Shown here: piece by piece, positions 1-9,794 of the stretch
Layout: every line of letters begins with the position of its first letter
How positions within the stretch are numbered: position 1 is the first letter of the stretch
NCBI GenBank assembly: GCA_023667435.1
Contig: JAMPAB010000010.1
Location: forward strand, 1 to 34,357
Reading direction: 5' to 3'
Length of the DNA stretch: 34,357 nt
DNA from: Corallococcus sp.
Lineage (GTDB): Bacteria > Bacillota > Clostridia > Christensenellales > CAG-314
Notes under the pieces: model-generated
Seen by the model: only the letters and a program-made list of their open reading frames with translations
The model's database searches: none
What the model was told of the DNA's origin: nothing
Made by a program: the position numbers and the translations under genes

Positions 1-1
1 G

Positions 2-1102
2 CTATTGATAAGCTCGGGTTAACTTTGTCGAATTTTCCGCGTGACGTTTCAGTTCGTCCCCCGATTCTTCACCGGAAATATGAATAATTTCCGTTACGTT
101 TTGCACGCGACGCTTGGCATATTCCTCCAAAGCTTTACTTACCGCATTGTAGCACGCCGCGCAAACCGCGCGATAGTCGGAAAAATGCACTTCCGCTTTC
201 TTCGGATGTACATTAACGTCTACGTCGTCGTACGGAACTTCTATATCGAGTACAAAAAAGGCGAATCTACGCGTCATTAAATAGGGAACGTACGCTTGAG
301 AAATTGCGCTCGACACCTTTATGTCACTGATATATCTTCCGTTTACGGATATAGTTTGCTGCAATTTATTAGGTTTGGAATATTCCGGCGTTCCGATATA
401 TCCGCTAACGCGGCAATTATTGCGACCGTACGCGACAGGCAGGCAATTAGAAATACATTCCTCTCCGTAAACTGCAAATATCGCCTCGTTTAACCCTTCG
501 CCTTTCGTGCGGTAGATCTGCTTACCGTCCATACTGAACGAAACTTCCAAATGAGGATTTGTCAGTATAAGTTTGGAAACAAATTTCGAAATTTCCGCTC
601 CTTCGCGTTTAGGAACGCGGAAAAACTTTTTACGCGCAGGCGTATTATAAAACAAATCTCTGACCTCGATTACCGTTCCGACGTTGCCCGAAACATAGTT
701 TTTGCTCGTAATTATTCCGTTTTCCAGCGTGACGCTCACTGCAGCATCGGAATCGGTCCGTTTCGTAGTCAATTTTACACGGGATACCGCCGCAATACTG
801 GGCAGCGCTTCTCCGCGAAAACCGAGCGTCTGTATTGCAGACAGATCCTCCGCAGATGTTAACTTACTTGTAGCGTGTTTTAAAAATGCCAACGCCACGT
901 CGTCCTCGCCCATTCCCGAACCGTTGTCGGAAATCGTAATACAATCAAATCCGCCGTTGACGATATCGATACTTATTAGCGTAGCACCCGCATCGATACT
1001 GTTTTCGACAAGTTCTTTTACTGCGCCGACAGGCGATTCTATAACTTCGCCGGCGGAGATAAGATTGTATATCTCCGGTTGTAATATTTTTATATCAGCC
1101 AT
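2..1102 (-). CDS. mutL: DNA mismatch repair protein MutL, N-terminal ATPase part only, early stop
   Basis: MutL couples mismatch recognition by MutS to strand incision. The GHKL ATPase signatures are all present: KELVEN at residues 29-34 (catalytic Glu30, Mg-binding Asn34), DNGSGM at 59-64, ATSKL at 77-81 and GFRGEAL at 94-100, followed by the S5-like transducer fold with the VDVNVHPKK motif near 290. The frame ends in TAG at bases 2-4 after 366 residues, whereas Firmicute MutL proteins usually exceed 600 because of a linker and a C-terminal dimerisation/endonuclease domain. The last 30 or so residues look like linker, so this is either a true truncation, a split gene or a frameshift just before the window edge. 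The start overlaps the end of mutS by 8 bases, indicating translational coupling in the miaB-mutS-mutL operon. Confidence 0.93.
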   Translation of the reverse strand: MADIKILQPEIYNLISAGEVIESPVGAVKELVENSIDAGATLISIDIVNGGFDCITISDNGSGMGEDDVALAFLKHATSKLTSAEDLSAIQTLGFRGEALPSIAAVSRVKLTTKRTDSDAAVSVTLENGIITSKNYVSGNVGTVIEVRDLFYNTPARKKFFRVPKREGAEISKFVSKLILTNPHLEVSFSMDGKQIYRTKGEGLNEAIFAVYGEECISNCLPVAYGRNNCRVSGYIGTPEYSKPNKLQQTISVNGRYISDIKVSSAISQAYVPYLMTRRFAFFVLDIEVPYDDVDVNVHPKKAEVHFSDYRAVCAACYNAVSKALEEYAKRRVQNVTEIIHISGEESGDELKRHAENSTKLTRAYQ

Positions 1103-3698
1103 TTTCTTTTACCTTTTTAACCAGCGCATTAAGTATATCGAAAGCCTCTATAGGAGAAATTCTGTTGATATCCACGTCGCGCAAAACTGCCGTGACTTCC
1201 TGCGCAGCCTTCATGTAATTCCTTTCTTTTAACATTGCGTCGTCGTTCAATTCGTTGATATTCAGACCTACGCTGCTCTTTTCAAGCAACGTAACTATTT
1301 CCCTTGCGCGGACGCAAACCTCCGAAGGTACTCCCGCCAGCGAAGCAACCTCTATACCGAAGCTTTTACTTGCGCCGCCGCGCGCAATCTTGTGCAAAAA
1401 TATAACCGAACCGTTAAATTCTTTAACGGTGACGCGATAATTTTTAACGCCGTCTACTCTGCCTTCCAAATCCGTCAATTCGTGGTAATGCGTAGAAAAC
1501 AACGTCTTAGCGCGAATACGCGTCGATACGTATTCCATGACCGCCCACGCGATCGATAGACCGTCGAATGTAGATGTACCTCTGCCTACCTCGTCGAGGA
1601 TTATAAGACTGTTTTTAGTGGCATTGTTTAAAATATTTGCAACTTCCACCATTTCGACCATAAACGTACTTTGATTAAACGCCAAATCGTCGTTTGCCCC
1701 CACGCGCGTAAATATTTTATCAACAATGGGAATTTCCGCGCTTTTAGCAGGTACAAAAGAACCTATATGAGCCATCAGAGTTATCAACGCAACTTGGCGC
1801 ATATACGTGCTTTTACCCGCCATATTGGGACCGGTTATTATCATCGTACGGTTTTCGTCGGTATCGAGGAATACGTCGTTGGTAATAAAATTTTCTCTCT
1901 TGATATAGGTTTCTACCAACGGATGCCTGCCGTCTGTAATGTTCAGACGAGCGTCGATTGTATTTATCTTCGGCTTGCAATAACCGTTTGATTCGGCAAC
2001 GTTAGCTAACGAACGGAGACAGTCCAAAGCAGCAATCGCGCGCGCCGTTTCCTGCATCGTCGGAATGTATTGAAGTAATTCGCTTCTGATATTCTCGAAC
2101 AGAGTCTTCTGCAGGCGAACTTTTTCTTCGTTTGCCGTAAGTATCTTTTCCTCTAATTCTTTAAGCTCGGGACTGACGAAACGCTCGCCGTTAACGGTCG
2201 TTTGCTTACGTATAAAATCCGACGGAGCAAGATGAAGCATGGATTTCGTTATTTCGAAGTAATATCCGAAAACCCTGTTATACCCCAATTTGAGAGTCTT
2301 GATACCCGTTCTGTTTCTTTCGTATTCTTCCAAAGACGATATTTTAGCTCCGCCGTTTTTAGATAAATCGTAGAGCTCGTCTAGTTTTGCGTCGTAGCCG
2401 CGTTTGATAAAATCGTTATCCTTAATTACCGTAGGAACGTCTTCGCTTATAGACCGTTCCAAAAGATCCACTACCTCGTTTAAAGGATTCAACGACTCTG
2501 CAATTTCCCGTAATATTTTACTTTTTGCAAAGGCAAGCGCTTTTTTGATAGACGGCACTTGCATAAGCGACGTTTTTAAAGACAGACAATCCTTAGGAGT
2601 AACGTTGTTATACGCTATTTTGCCTACGATACGCTCGATATCCAATACGTTGCGAAGCGCGTTTCCCAACTGCGCGCGACCGATATAATTGCGATAAAGC
2701 TCGTCTACGCCGTCCAAACGCGCGTTTATTTGCGAAGATTTTTGCAGCGGTCTGTCGATCCAGTCGGCAAGCGCACGAGCTCCCATACTTGTTTCGGTTT
2801 TATCCAGCAACCACAGCAAGCTTCCTTTGCGTTTGCTTTCGCGGTATGATACGGTAAGCTCCAGATTTTTGCGGGTTTTAACGTCGATAGACATATACTT
2901 AGTTTTGTCTACCAACTTGGGAAATTTCAAATGCGGCAAATCGCGCTTTTGAGTGTCGGCAAGATACTGCAATAAAGCTCCGTAGGCGCGTACGGCTACA
3001 GATTTACCTTGCAGACCGAAACCGTCCAAAGTCAGTACCTTGTAATGTGCAGATACTTTTTCTCTTGCGAGTTTGGATTCGAAACAGCTCTCGTCGTAGG
3101 AAAAGAACGACGGCGCATAACCTGCTTTAACGCAATCGAGCTCGGCAGACATATCTTTTGCAAAACGGTTCGATATAATTTCAGACGGTTTAAAAGACAC
3201 GAGAAATTCCTGCAAATCCTTTGTCCCGCCGATTCTGTCAAATTCCGACAATAAAACGTCTCCCGTCGTCAAATCGCATAACGCGGCGCCTATTTTGTCG
3301 TCGGCGCATACGGAACAAATATAATTGCTGCGTCTTTCTTCCAGTATACCGCTGTCCATTACCGTGCCCGCAGTGACGACGCGCACTACTCCTCTTTCGA
3401 CCAATTCGCCGCTTTTGGGTTCGGTCAGTTGTTCGCAAATGGCAACCTTCTCGCCTGCCGCAATCAACTTTGCGATGTAAGTGTCTACGGCGTGATACGG
3501 CACCCCGCACATGGGCGCGCGTTCGTCAAGACCGCAATTTTTTCCCGTAAGAGTTAAATCGAGGATTCTACTCGCGCGCTCGGCATCTTCGAAAAACATT
3601 TCGTAGAAGTCGCCCAGACGGTACAAAACAATACAGTCTTTGTACTGTTCTTTCGTAAGCAGATATCTTTTCATCATAGGTGACATCTCGTTTCTCAT
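1095..3698 (-). CDS. mutS: DNA mismatch repair protein MutS
   Basis: MutS recognises mispairs and small loops and recruits MutL. The N-terminal mismatch-binding domain carries the Phe-x-Glu wedge (GDFYEMFFEDA). The C-terminal ABC-type ATPase has Walker A TGPNMAGKS near residue 622, Walker B LIILDEVGRGTS near 700 and FSTHYHEL after it. I chose the ATG at 3698 because it overlaps the miaB stop as ATGA and has a GGAGG ribosome binding site 5-6 bases upstream. A longer in-frame start at 3725 would run 31 bases into miaB and has no such site. The resulting 867 residues match the usual family length. The gene sits between miaB and mutL in one operon. Confidence 0.97.
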   Translation of the reverse strand: MRNEMSPMMKRYLLTKEQYKDCIVLYRLGDFYEMFFEDAERASRILDLTLTGKNCGLDERAPMCGVPYHAVDTYIAKLIAAGEKVAICEQLTEPKSGELVERGVVRVVTAGTVMDSGILEERRSNYICSVCADDKIGAALCDLTTGDVLLSEFDRIGGTKDLQEFLVSFKPSEIISNRFAKDMSAELDCVKAGYAPSFFSYDESCFESKLAREKVSAHYKVLTLDGFGLQGKSVAVRAYGALLQYLADTQKRDLPHLKFPKLVDKTKYMSIDVKTRKNLELTVSYRESKRKGSLLWLLDKTETSMGARALADWIDRPLQKSSQINARLDGVDELYRNYIGRAQLGNALRNVLDIERIVGKIAYNNVTPKDCLSLKTSLMQVPSIKKALAFAKSKILREIAESLNPLNEVVDLLERSISEDVPTVIKDNDFIKRGYDAKLDELYDLSKNGGAKISSLEEYERNRTGIKTLKLGYNRVFGYYFEITKSMLHLAPSDFIRKQTTVNGERFVSPELKELEEKILTANEEKVRLQKTLFENIRSELLQYIPTMQETARAIAALDCLRSLANVAESNGYCKPKINTIDARLNITDGRHPLVETYIKRENFITNDVFLDTDENRTMIITGPNMAGKSTYMRQVALITLMAHIGSFVPAKSAEIPIVDKIFTRVGANDDLAFNQSTFMVEMVEVANILNNATKNSLIILDEVGRGTSTFDGLSIAWAVMEYVSTRIRAKTLFSTHYHELTDLEGRVDGVKNYRVTVKEFNGSVIFLHKIARGGASKSFGIEVASLAGVPSEVCVRAREIVTLLEKSSVGLNINELNDDAMLKERNYMKAAQEVTAVLRDVDINRISPIEAFDILNALVKKVKENG

Positions 3699-5014
3699 TT
3701 TTCCTCCGTAACTATTTCTCCCCATAAAGTAGCAGATTTGGCGGATTCGATTTTAACGTTCACAAATTTGCCTACCAACGAAACGTCGCATTTAAAATTG
3801 ACGAGTCTGCCGCTTTCCGTACGGCCGCACATAGTGTCAACGTAGTGAGAGTTAGCACCCTCTACCAGAACTTCGAAAATTTTCCCCGTCATTTCGCGGC
3901 TTATTTCTTTTGTTACTTCGTTTTGACAGGCAATCAAACGAGTGATACGGTCGCGTTTAACGGCATAAGACACCTGATTTTCCATCGAATAAGCAGGCGT
4001 GCCTTTTCTGCGCGAATAAATAAAGCAGAATGCCGAACTGTAACGCGCGCGTTTAACCAGATCCAGCGTATCAAGAAAATCTTCCTCCGTTTCGCACGGA
4101 AACCCCACCATTATGTCGGTAGTAATACCGACGTTCGGTAATTTAGATCTGATTTTTTCGATAAGGCGTAAATAATTTTCACGCGAATACCGACGGTTCA
4201 TTCTACGCAATATTTCATTACTGCCGCTTTGTACCGGCAAATGAATATTGTCGCAAATATTAGGGTATTTCGCAATAACGTCAATTATATCATCCGTTAA
4301 ATCTTTCGGATGCGACGTCATAAATCTCAAACGGAATTTGCCCGAAAGCTTGCCGATTTCACCGAGTAACTGAGCGAAACTTTCCCCGTCAGAGAGATCG
4401 TGTCCGTATGAATTGACGTTTTGCCCCAGAAGAGTTATTTCTTTGTAACCTTCCAGCAAAAGCTGATTTACCTCGCGCAGGATATCTGCCATAGGACGGC
4501 TCCGCTCGCGGCCCCGCACGTACGGAACTATACAGTAAGTACAAAAATTGTTGCAACCGTAGTTGATATTGACCCATGCGTTAGGATAACTTGAGCGCGA
4601 CTGAGTAAAATCTTCTTCGTTGTAACGCATGAACTCTACGTTGAAATTACGTTTCTTGCGCGAGGCGTCGATTACCGCCTGTTTAAGCAAATTCAAATTG
4701 GAAGTTCCCAAAATTATATCTACGAAAGGATAACTCGATTTGATTTTATCGACAACGCCGTCCTGCTGAGACATACAACCGCAGACGACTACGATCATGT
4801 CGGGTTTTTGCGCTTTGACTTTTTTAAGCATACCGATATGCCCGTAAATTTTTTGCTCGGCAGTTTCGCGTATACAGCAGGTGTTGAACACCGCTACGTC
4901 GGCTTCGTTTACGGAATTGCACGGTTGATAACCGAGAGACTCCAAAATACCGGCAATCTTCTCGGAATCGTGTACGTTCATTTGACAACCGTATGTATGA
5001 ATAAAATACTTCAA
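3695..5014 (-). CDS. miaB: tRNA-2-methylthio-N6-dimethylallyladenosine synthase MiaB
   Basis: MiaB is a radical SAM methylthiotransferase that converts i6A37 of tRNA to ms2i6A37. The N-terminal UPF0004 domain has the three cluster cysteines in YGC (Cys10), NTC (Cys46) and CGC (Cys80). The radical SAM triad CNNFCTYC gives Cys154, Cys158 and Cys161, followed by PYVRGRERSR. A TRAM-type RNA-binding tail occupies about the last 65 residues. The 439-residue length is typical. The start codon is TTG, chosen because GGGAGG lies 8 bases upstream and the cysteine-bearing N-terminus begins immediately. It is the first gene of the miaB-mutS-mutL operon and is transcribed away from the penicillin-binding protein gene. 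Confidence 0.96.
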   Translation of the reverse strand: MKYFIHTYGCQMNVHDSEKIAGILESLGYQPCNSVNEADVAVFNTCCIRETAEQKIYGHIGMLKKVKAQKPDMIVVVCGCMSQQDGVVDKIKSSYPFVDIILGTSNLNLLKQAVIDASRKKRNFNVEFMRYNEEDFTQSRSSYPNAWVNINYGCNNFCTYCIVPYVRGRERSRPMADILREVNQLLLEGYKEITLLGQNVNSYGHDLSDGESFAQLLGEIGKLSGKFRLRFMTSHPKDLTDDIIDVIAKYPNICDNIHLPVQSGSNEILRRMNRRYSRENYLRLIEKIRSKLPNVGITTDIMVGFPCETEEDFLDTLDLVKRARYSSAFCFIYSRRKGTPAYSMENQVSYAVKRDRITRLIACQNEVTKEISREMTGKIFEVLVEGANSHYVDTMCGRTESGRLVNFKCDVSLVGKFVNVKIESAKSATLWGEIVTEEK

Positions 5015-5065
5015 GAAACATTCCTCCCAAACGACGAATTACTGTATACTTTCACATATAATTAC

Positions 5066-5094
5066 ATTTTACACTTAATTGCAATATTTTTCAA
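5066..5094 (-). promoter_or_regulatory. Predicted sigma-A promoter of the miaB-mutS-mutL operon
   Basis: On the minus strand a -35 box TTGAAA (5089-5094) and a -10 box TAAAAT (5066-5071) are separated by exactly 17 bases. Transcription would start near 5059, giving a leader of about 45 bases before the miaB TTG codon. The call rests on consensus match only. Confidence 0.6.
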
Positions 5095-5111
5095 GAAAAA
5101 TAAATATAAAA

Positions 5112-7349
5112 ATGCAAATCACAAACAATAATAACGGTATGAAAAAGAAATTTTGGAAAAGCTTCTCGATAGCAATCGCAACAATTACGGTAATAACCGT
5201 AATTACAGGCGTAACCGCGATAACTTGTTGGAAAAACGGAAAAAATTACGTTAAATTCGATAAAAACAGGTTAAACGAAGTTTACACCTCTCTTACCGTT
5301 TTGGACGATAAAGGCGAAAAATTGAACGAACCGTTGTATTTGTACAATTACAAGCAAATACCGCTCGATGCCTTGCCAGAGTACGCATATATGGCATTCG
5401 TCGCAGTTGAAGATAAACGTTTTTTTGAGCACAACGGCATTGACTACCGAAGAATCGCAGGCGCCATGCTTCACAACGTCAAAAGCGGCAATTACAAAGA
5501 GGGCGCGTCAACCATCAGTCAACAGCTAATCAAGAATACGCATCTCAACAACAGTAAAACTCTCGAACGGAAAGCGAACGAGTTGTTTTTGGCAAGAGAA
5601 TTGGAACGCAATTATTCCAAGACGGAAATACTGGAAATGTATCTTAATACAATATATTTCGGACGAAACGCGTACGGAATAGAAACCGCCGCGAACGTCT
5701 ATTTCAACAAAAGCGCGGCAGACTTGACCGTATCGGAGAGCGCGGCGCTTGCAGGAATGATAAAAGCACCCAATAGCTATGCGCCCGATATAAATTTGGA
5801 AAAATGCACATCAAGACGCAACAGCGTTTTGAAACTTATGTTGGAGCAAAATATTATAAACAGCGAACAGTATTCCGCAGCGTTGGAAAGCGACGTTGTC
5901 TACGAAGAGAATAAACCTCGAACGGTAAAATCTTATACTTATCACGTTATGAAAGAAGCTTGCCGAATTCTCAATATGACGCCGATGCAGCTTGCGCAGT
6001 CGAATTTTATCATCGAAACATATTGCAATCAGACCGCTCAAAAAGAACTTGAAAAATTGGCAAGCGACGATCGAACACTGACAAAAGACGGCAACCTTGC
6101 GGATTTGTCGTGCGTAGTAGCGAATACGAAAGGCGGCGTCGAAGCTTGTTATTTCAGAGGAGAAACTGCGGGAACGAAACGACAAGCAGGCAGCGCGTTA
6201 AAACCGATTGCCGTGTACGCTCCGGCGCTTAACGAACGAATCATTACCGAAGCTTCGCCCGTTTTAGACGAAGAGACGGATTTTAACGGGTATAGACCGC
6301 GAAATTCAGGCGGTTATAACGGTTGGACTACGATTAAGTACGCGGTAGCAAAAAGTCTTAACGTCCCTGCCGTAAAAACTCTAAATGCGTTGGGTCTTGA
6401 CAAAGCGAAACGGTATCTGAGTAAACTCGAAATTGACGGAGAACAAAATTTATCTCTGGCGCTGGGTAATGCAACGGGCGGTTTGGATCCGTTCGATTTA
6501 ACCAAATGTTATTGCGCGTTATCTAACGGCGGCTCGTATAACGGTATCGGATTTATAAAAAATATATACGGAGAAAACGGATTGATATACAGCAGAAAAT
6601 TGCAGGAAAAGCGCGTATTTAACAGCGGCGCGAACTACTTGATGACGGACATGCTCATCGATACGGTTAATAACGGTACAGCAAAGAAATTACGCAGACC
6701 GTATCAAATTGCAGCCAAAACCGGAACCGTAGGCGCCGCAGACGGAAACAGCGACGGCATTATAGCGGGATACACCACCGAAAATGCGTTCGTAGTTTGG
6801 TGTAGCGGAAATCTTCCGAACGAAGTAAGCGGTTCTACTGCTCCCGCATTGTTGGCAAACAAACTACTCGGCAAAATTTACAAAGATAATTATCCCGCAG
6901 CTTTTACGATACCCGACGAAATAGTAGATATAAAACTGGACGCGCACAACTTGTATAGTAATCAAAAAATGCTGATTGCAGACAACGGGGAAAGTTTCAA
7001 GTTCGAAAAAATAAACAAACCCAAAGAAAGCGTCGCCGAAACGCAATACGCGTACGTAATAAATACGACGTATACAAAAAATTTTACGCGTTTGGAACTG
7101 CCCGAAGTACGCAACGGCAGTTGGACTCTTTATAAAATAAATAAGAACGATGAAGATGAAAAATTGATATTAGACAATAATGTATACGATACAAAATCGG
7201 AAAACGATACGGAGTTCTACGCCGAATTGTATATTGACGGAAAACTGACTTACACAACGCCCAAAATCAAAATCTGCAATTCGCAAAAAAATAAGAACGA
7301 CAGCGCTACGGAATTGCCCTCTATTGTAGATTTCTGGTATCTCAAATGA
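5112..7349 (+). CDS. Class A penicillin-binding protein (bifunctional peptidoglycan glycosyltransferase/transpeptidase, PBP1A type)
   Basis: This enzyme polymerises lipid II and cross-links the glycan strands outside the membrane. A single N-terminal membrane anchor follows the basic MKKKFWK stretch. The GT51 domain shows EDKRFFEHNG (catalytic Glu near residue 100), GASTISQQLIKN, RKANELFLARELE, ILEMYLNTIYFG and AALAGMIKAPN. The transpeptidase domain has SALK (active Ser near 361), SLN and AKTGT. About 130 residues after it look like a beta-rich accessory domain ending in a polar tail. It is the only plus-strand gene here. The start is uncertain: ATG at 5112, ATG at 5139 (MKKKF) and TTG at 5079 are in frame and none has a clear ribosome binding site. 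Confidence 0.93.
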   Translation: MQITNNNNGMKKKFWKSFSIAIATITVITVITGVTAITCWKNGKNYVKFDKNRLNEVYTSLTVLDDKGEKLNEPLYLYNYKQIPLDALPEYAYMAFVAVEDKRFFEHNGIDYRRIAGAMLHNVKSGNYKEGASTISQQLIKNTHLNNSKTLERKANELFLARELERNYSKTEILEMYLNTIYFGRNAYGIETAANVYFNKSAADLTVSESAALAGMIKAPNSYAPDINLEKCTSRRNSVLKLMLEQNIINSEQYSAALESDVVYEENKPRTVKSYTYHVMKEACRILNMTPMQLAQSNFIIETYCNQTAQKELEKLASDDRTLTKDGNLADLSCVVANTKGGVEACYFRGETAGTKRQAGSALKPIAVYAPALNERIITEASPVLDEETDFNGYRPRNSGGYNGWTTIKYAVAKSLNVPAVKTLNALGLDKAKRYLSKLEIDGEQNLSLALGNATGGLDPFDLTKCYCALSNGGSYNGIGFIKNIYGENGLIYSRKLQEKRVFNSGANYLMTDMLIDTVNNGTAKKLRRPYQIAAKTGTVGAADGNSDGIIAGYTTENAFVVWCSGNLPNEVSGSTAPALLANKLLGKIYKDNYPAAFTIPDEIVDIKLDAHNLYSNQKMLIADNGESFKFEKINKPKESVAETQYAYVINTTYTKNFTRLELPEVRNGSWTLYKINKNDEDEKLILDNNVYDTKSENDTEFYAELYIDGKLTYTTPKIKICNSQKNKNDSATELPSIVDFWYLK

Positions 7350-7435
7350 GAAAACTGCCGTCATACGACGTTTTCAATATATTATGTCTAAAATAGTATA
7401 TCATAAAATGCTAAATATTGATATTATCTGAGAAA

Positions 7436-7464
7436 TCGGCGGGGTTTTAGTAAAAACCCGCCGA
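7436..7464. terminator. Bidirectional-looking hairpin between converging genes
   Basis: An 8-base-pair stem TCGGCGGG/CCCGCCGA (7436-7443 with 7457-7464) is extended by TTTT/AAAA inside. It lies between the penicillin-binding protein gene and the convergent thiI, where a shared terminator is expected. Neither side has a long T run, so its efficiency is uncertain. Confidence 0.6.
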
Positions 7465-7484
7465 CTTCGAAACACAGCATCTGC

Positions 7485-8636
7485 TTACTCTATTACGACA
7501 GTATCGATATTTTTCAGAGCGTTTTCGACGAGAGCATCCACGTCAAGTACGCTTTCGACCTTTTCTACGGCAGACAATCTCGGCTTAGTAACGGGTTTTT
7601 TAGGCAAAAATATCGTACAGCAGTCTTCGTAAGGTAATATAGACGTTTCAAACGCGCCTATTTTTTGCGAAATTTCGATGATTTCATCCTTGTCAAAACC
7701 TATCAAAGGACGAAACACGGGCAAAGTTGCAACGGAATTCGTACTCGTTATACTTTCCAACGTTTGGCTTGCCACCTGTCCCAAGCTTTCTCCCGTAATT
7801 ACGGCGCCCGCTCCGTTATTTTTGGCAATACGTTCGGCGATTCGCATCATAAAGCGACGCATAATCGTTATCATATATTCTTCGGGACATTTCTCGTGTA
7901 TTGCCGTTTGAATTTCGGTGAAACTCACTACGTCTACAGTCATTCGCAAAGTGTATTTTTTTACTATTTTCGCAAGATCGAGCACTTTCTGCCGAGCCTG
8001 CATACTCGTATACGGAAAACTGTGAAAATGCACAGCCCTCAGACTCATGCCGCGTTTTGCCATCATATAGGCGGCGACCGGACTGTCGATACCTCCGGAC
8101 AACATTACAACGCCTTTGCCTCCCGTTCCGACAGGCATCCCGTTTACAGCTTTGATTACCCGACTGTATACGAACGTTTTGCCGTTTTCGCGTATATCGA
8201 TACTCACCACGCTGTCGGGTTTAAACAAATCGACCGTCAAATTCGGATGCGCATCCAAAATTTCGCCTCCAATTTCTGCAGAAAGCTTCATTGACGGCAT
8301 AGGAAATCGTTTGTCGGCGCGGTTTGTCGATACTTTAAACGTTCCGCTTGTCGGCGCAAATTGCAATGCCGCTTGGCATATAGCTTCGTAAGTAGACTCC
8401 ACTTCTTCCGCAACGCTAAGCGAGTGAATGCCGAATACGTTTTGCAAAGCGTCTATAATCGCTTCCATAGAAGTTTCGTCGAAATTTCTTATCACGTACC
8501 GCGCATTACTGCGAGAAAAGTCGTACGTAAAGTCTTTCAATACCGATTTCACGTTGGCAATCAAAGCATTTTCGAAAAAATCTCTGTTGTTGCCCTTTAA
8601 GTGTATTTCCGAATATCTTATAATGATTACTTTCAT
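7485..8636 (-). CDS. thiI: tRNA 4-thiouridine synthase / thiamine sulfurtransferase ThiI
   Basis: ThiI activates U8 of tRNA by adenylation and inserts sulfur to make s4U8; in many bacteria it also serves thiazole synthesis. A ferredoxin-like plus THUMP RNA-binding region fills the first 165 or so residues (MKVIIIRYSEIHLKG). It is followed by the PP-loop SGGIDSP near 180 and ITGESLGQVASQT near 275. At 383 residues it lacks the C-terminal rhodanese domain of the Escherichia coli protein, as is usual in Firmicutes, where a dedicated cysteine desulfurase next door supplies sulfur. The ATG overlaps the desulfurase stop as ATGA, so the two are translationally coupled. Confidence 0.96.
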   Translation of the reverse strand: MKVIIIRYSEIHLKGNNRDFFENALIANVKSVLKDFTYDFSRSNARYVIRNFDETSMEAIIDALQNVFGIHSLSVAEEVESTYEAICQAALQFAPTSGTFKVSTNRADKRFPMPSMKLSAEIGGEILDAHPNLTVDLFKPDSVVSIDIRENGKTFVYSRVIKAVNGMPVGTGGKGVVMLSGGIDSPVAAYMMAKRGMSLRAVHFHSFPYTSMQARQKVLDLAKIVKKYTLRMTVDVVSFTEIQTAIHEKCPEEYMITIMRRFMMRIAERIAKNNGAGAVITGESLGQVASQTLESITSTNSVATLPVFRPLIGFDKDEIIEISQKIGAFETSILPYEDCCTIFLPKKPVTKPRLSAVEKVESVLDVDALVENALKNIDTVVIE

Positions 8637-9778
8637 TTATTTACTCCCGACATTGTCTTTCTCAATTCCGTTACGCATTCCCAAAGCTTATCCGCGAGCA
8701 GCTCGACTTCTTCTTCCGTGTTATATTTGGAAAAACTTATGCGAATTATGCCTTCGGAATAATCGGCGTCCAGCCCTATCGCTCGAGCTATGCGGTTCTG
8801 CTTATTTTTGGAACCACAAGCCGAACCCGTTCCTATAATTATATCATACTTTTCAAGCATATGCAAAAGCACTTCGCCCTTTATTCGCGCAAACGAAAGC
8901 GACATAATTGCAGGCGAGACGTCTCTCGAACAGTTTTCCTGCCAACCGTCAAAATTTGCCAGACTTGCGCGTATTGTATTTTTGTAAGAGTTGAATTTTT
9001 CCGAATTGACTTCCATATTGGCAACTGCAAGGCGAACGGCTTCGGATAGCGCTACTATTCCGCCTACGTATTCGGTCCCTGAGCGCAGTCCTTTTTCCTG
9101 TCCGCCTCCGAAAATCTGCGGAGAAACGCGCGAACCGCTTTTAACGTACAGGCATCCGCTGCCCTTACTTCCGTGAATTTTGTGTCCGGCAAAAGAATAT
9201 AAATCTACGCCCAAATAACGTAAATTTACAGGCACCTTCCCTACCGCTTGCACCCCGTCGGAAAACGTCGCGGTTGCAGGATTTTTCTTCTTAACAAGAC
9301 TGTTTATCAAGCGTATATCGTTAACCGCTCCCGTTTCGTTGCTTACGTGCATAAAGCAAGCAAGCAGCGTATTTGCGTCGACTTTCGACACAAAATCCGC
9401 GACGTCAATATGCCCGTCGGAAAGTAGGTTCGCGTATCTAATTTCATATCCGCGATTGGACAACTCGTTTACCGTGTTATATACGGCGGAGTGCTCGACG
9501 GGACTTACGACTATATTGCCTTTTTTTGCTTTTATGGCTCCCAAAACGGCAAGATTATCGGATTCCGTACCGCCGGATGTAAAATATATTTCTTTATCGT
9601 TTGCGCCCAGTAATTTCGCAATATTGCTTCGCGCGGCAGCTATATCGTTTGCTATGTTTAAGCTGTAAGTGCTTCGTGCGGAAGGATTGTAGTACAAAAC
9701 CGAAGCGTACTTTTCTATTATACGCAACACGTCGTCGTCCACGCGCGTTGTTGCGCAGTTATCAAAATAATGTATCAT
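8633..9778 (-). CDS. Cysteine desulfurase, NifS/IscS family, partner of ThiI
   Basis: This PLP enzyme releases sulfur from cysteine as a persulfide and hands it to acceptors. The N-terminal YFDNCATTRV, the SGGTESDNLA cofactor loop near 75, the PLP lysine in FAGHKIHGSKG near 199 and the active cysteine in GTGSACGS near 319 are all present. The short loop around that Cys is as in the NifS-like desulfurases that sit beside thiI in Bacillus (NifZ/YrvO group). Length 381 is normal. It follows mutS2 by 16 bases and overlaps thiI by 4, so thiI is its probable main client, though service to other sulfur pathways cannot be excluded. Confidence 0.94.
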   Translation of the reverse strand: MIHYFDNCATTRVDDDVLRIIEKYASVLYYNPSARSTYSLNIANDIAAARSNIAKLLGANDKEIYFTSGGTESDNLAVLGAIKAKKGNIVVSPVEHSAVYNTVNELSNRGYEIRYANLLSDGHIDVADFVSKVDANTLLACFMHVSNETGAVNDIRLINSLVKKKNPATATFSDGVQAVGKVPVNLRYLGVDLYSFAGHKIHGSKGSGCLYVKSGSRVSPQIFGGGQEKGLRSGTEYVGGIVALSEAVRLAVANMEVNSEKFNSYKNTIRASLANFDGWQENCSRDVSPAIMSLSFARIKGEVLLHMLEKYDIIIGTGSACGSKNKQNRIARAIGLDADYSEGIIRISFSKYNTEEEVELLADKLWECVTELRKTMSGVNK

Positions 9779-9794
9779 AATGCGTTATCCCGTT

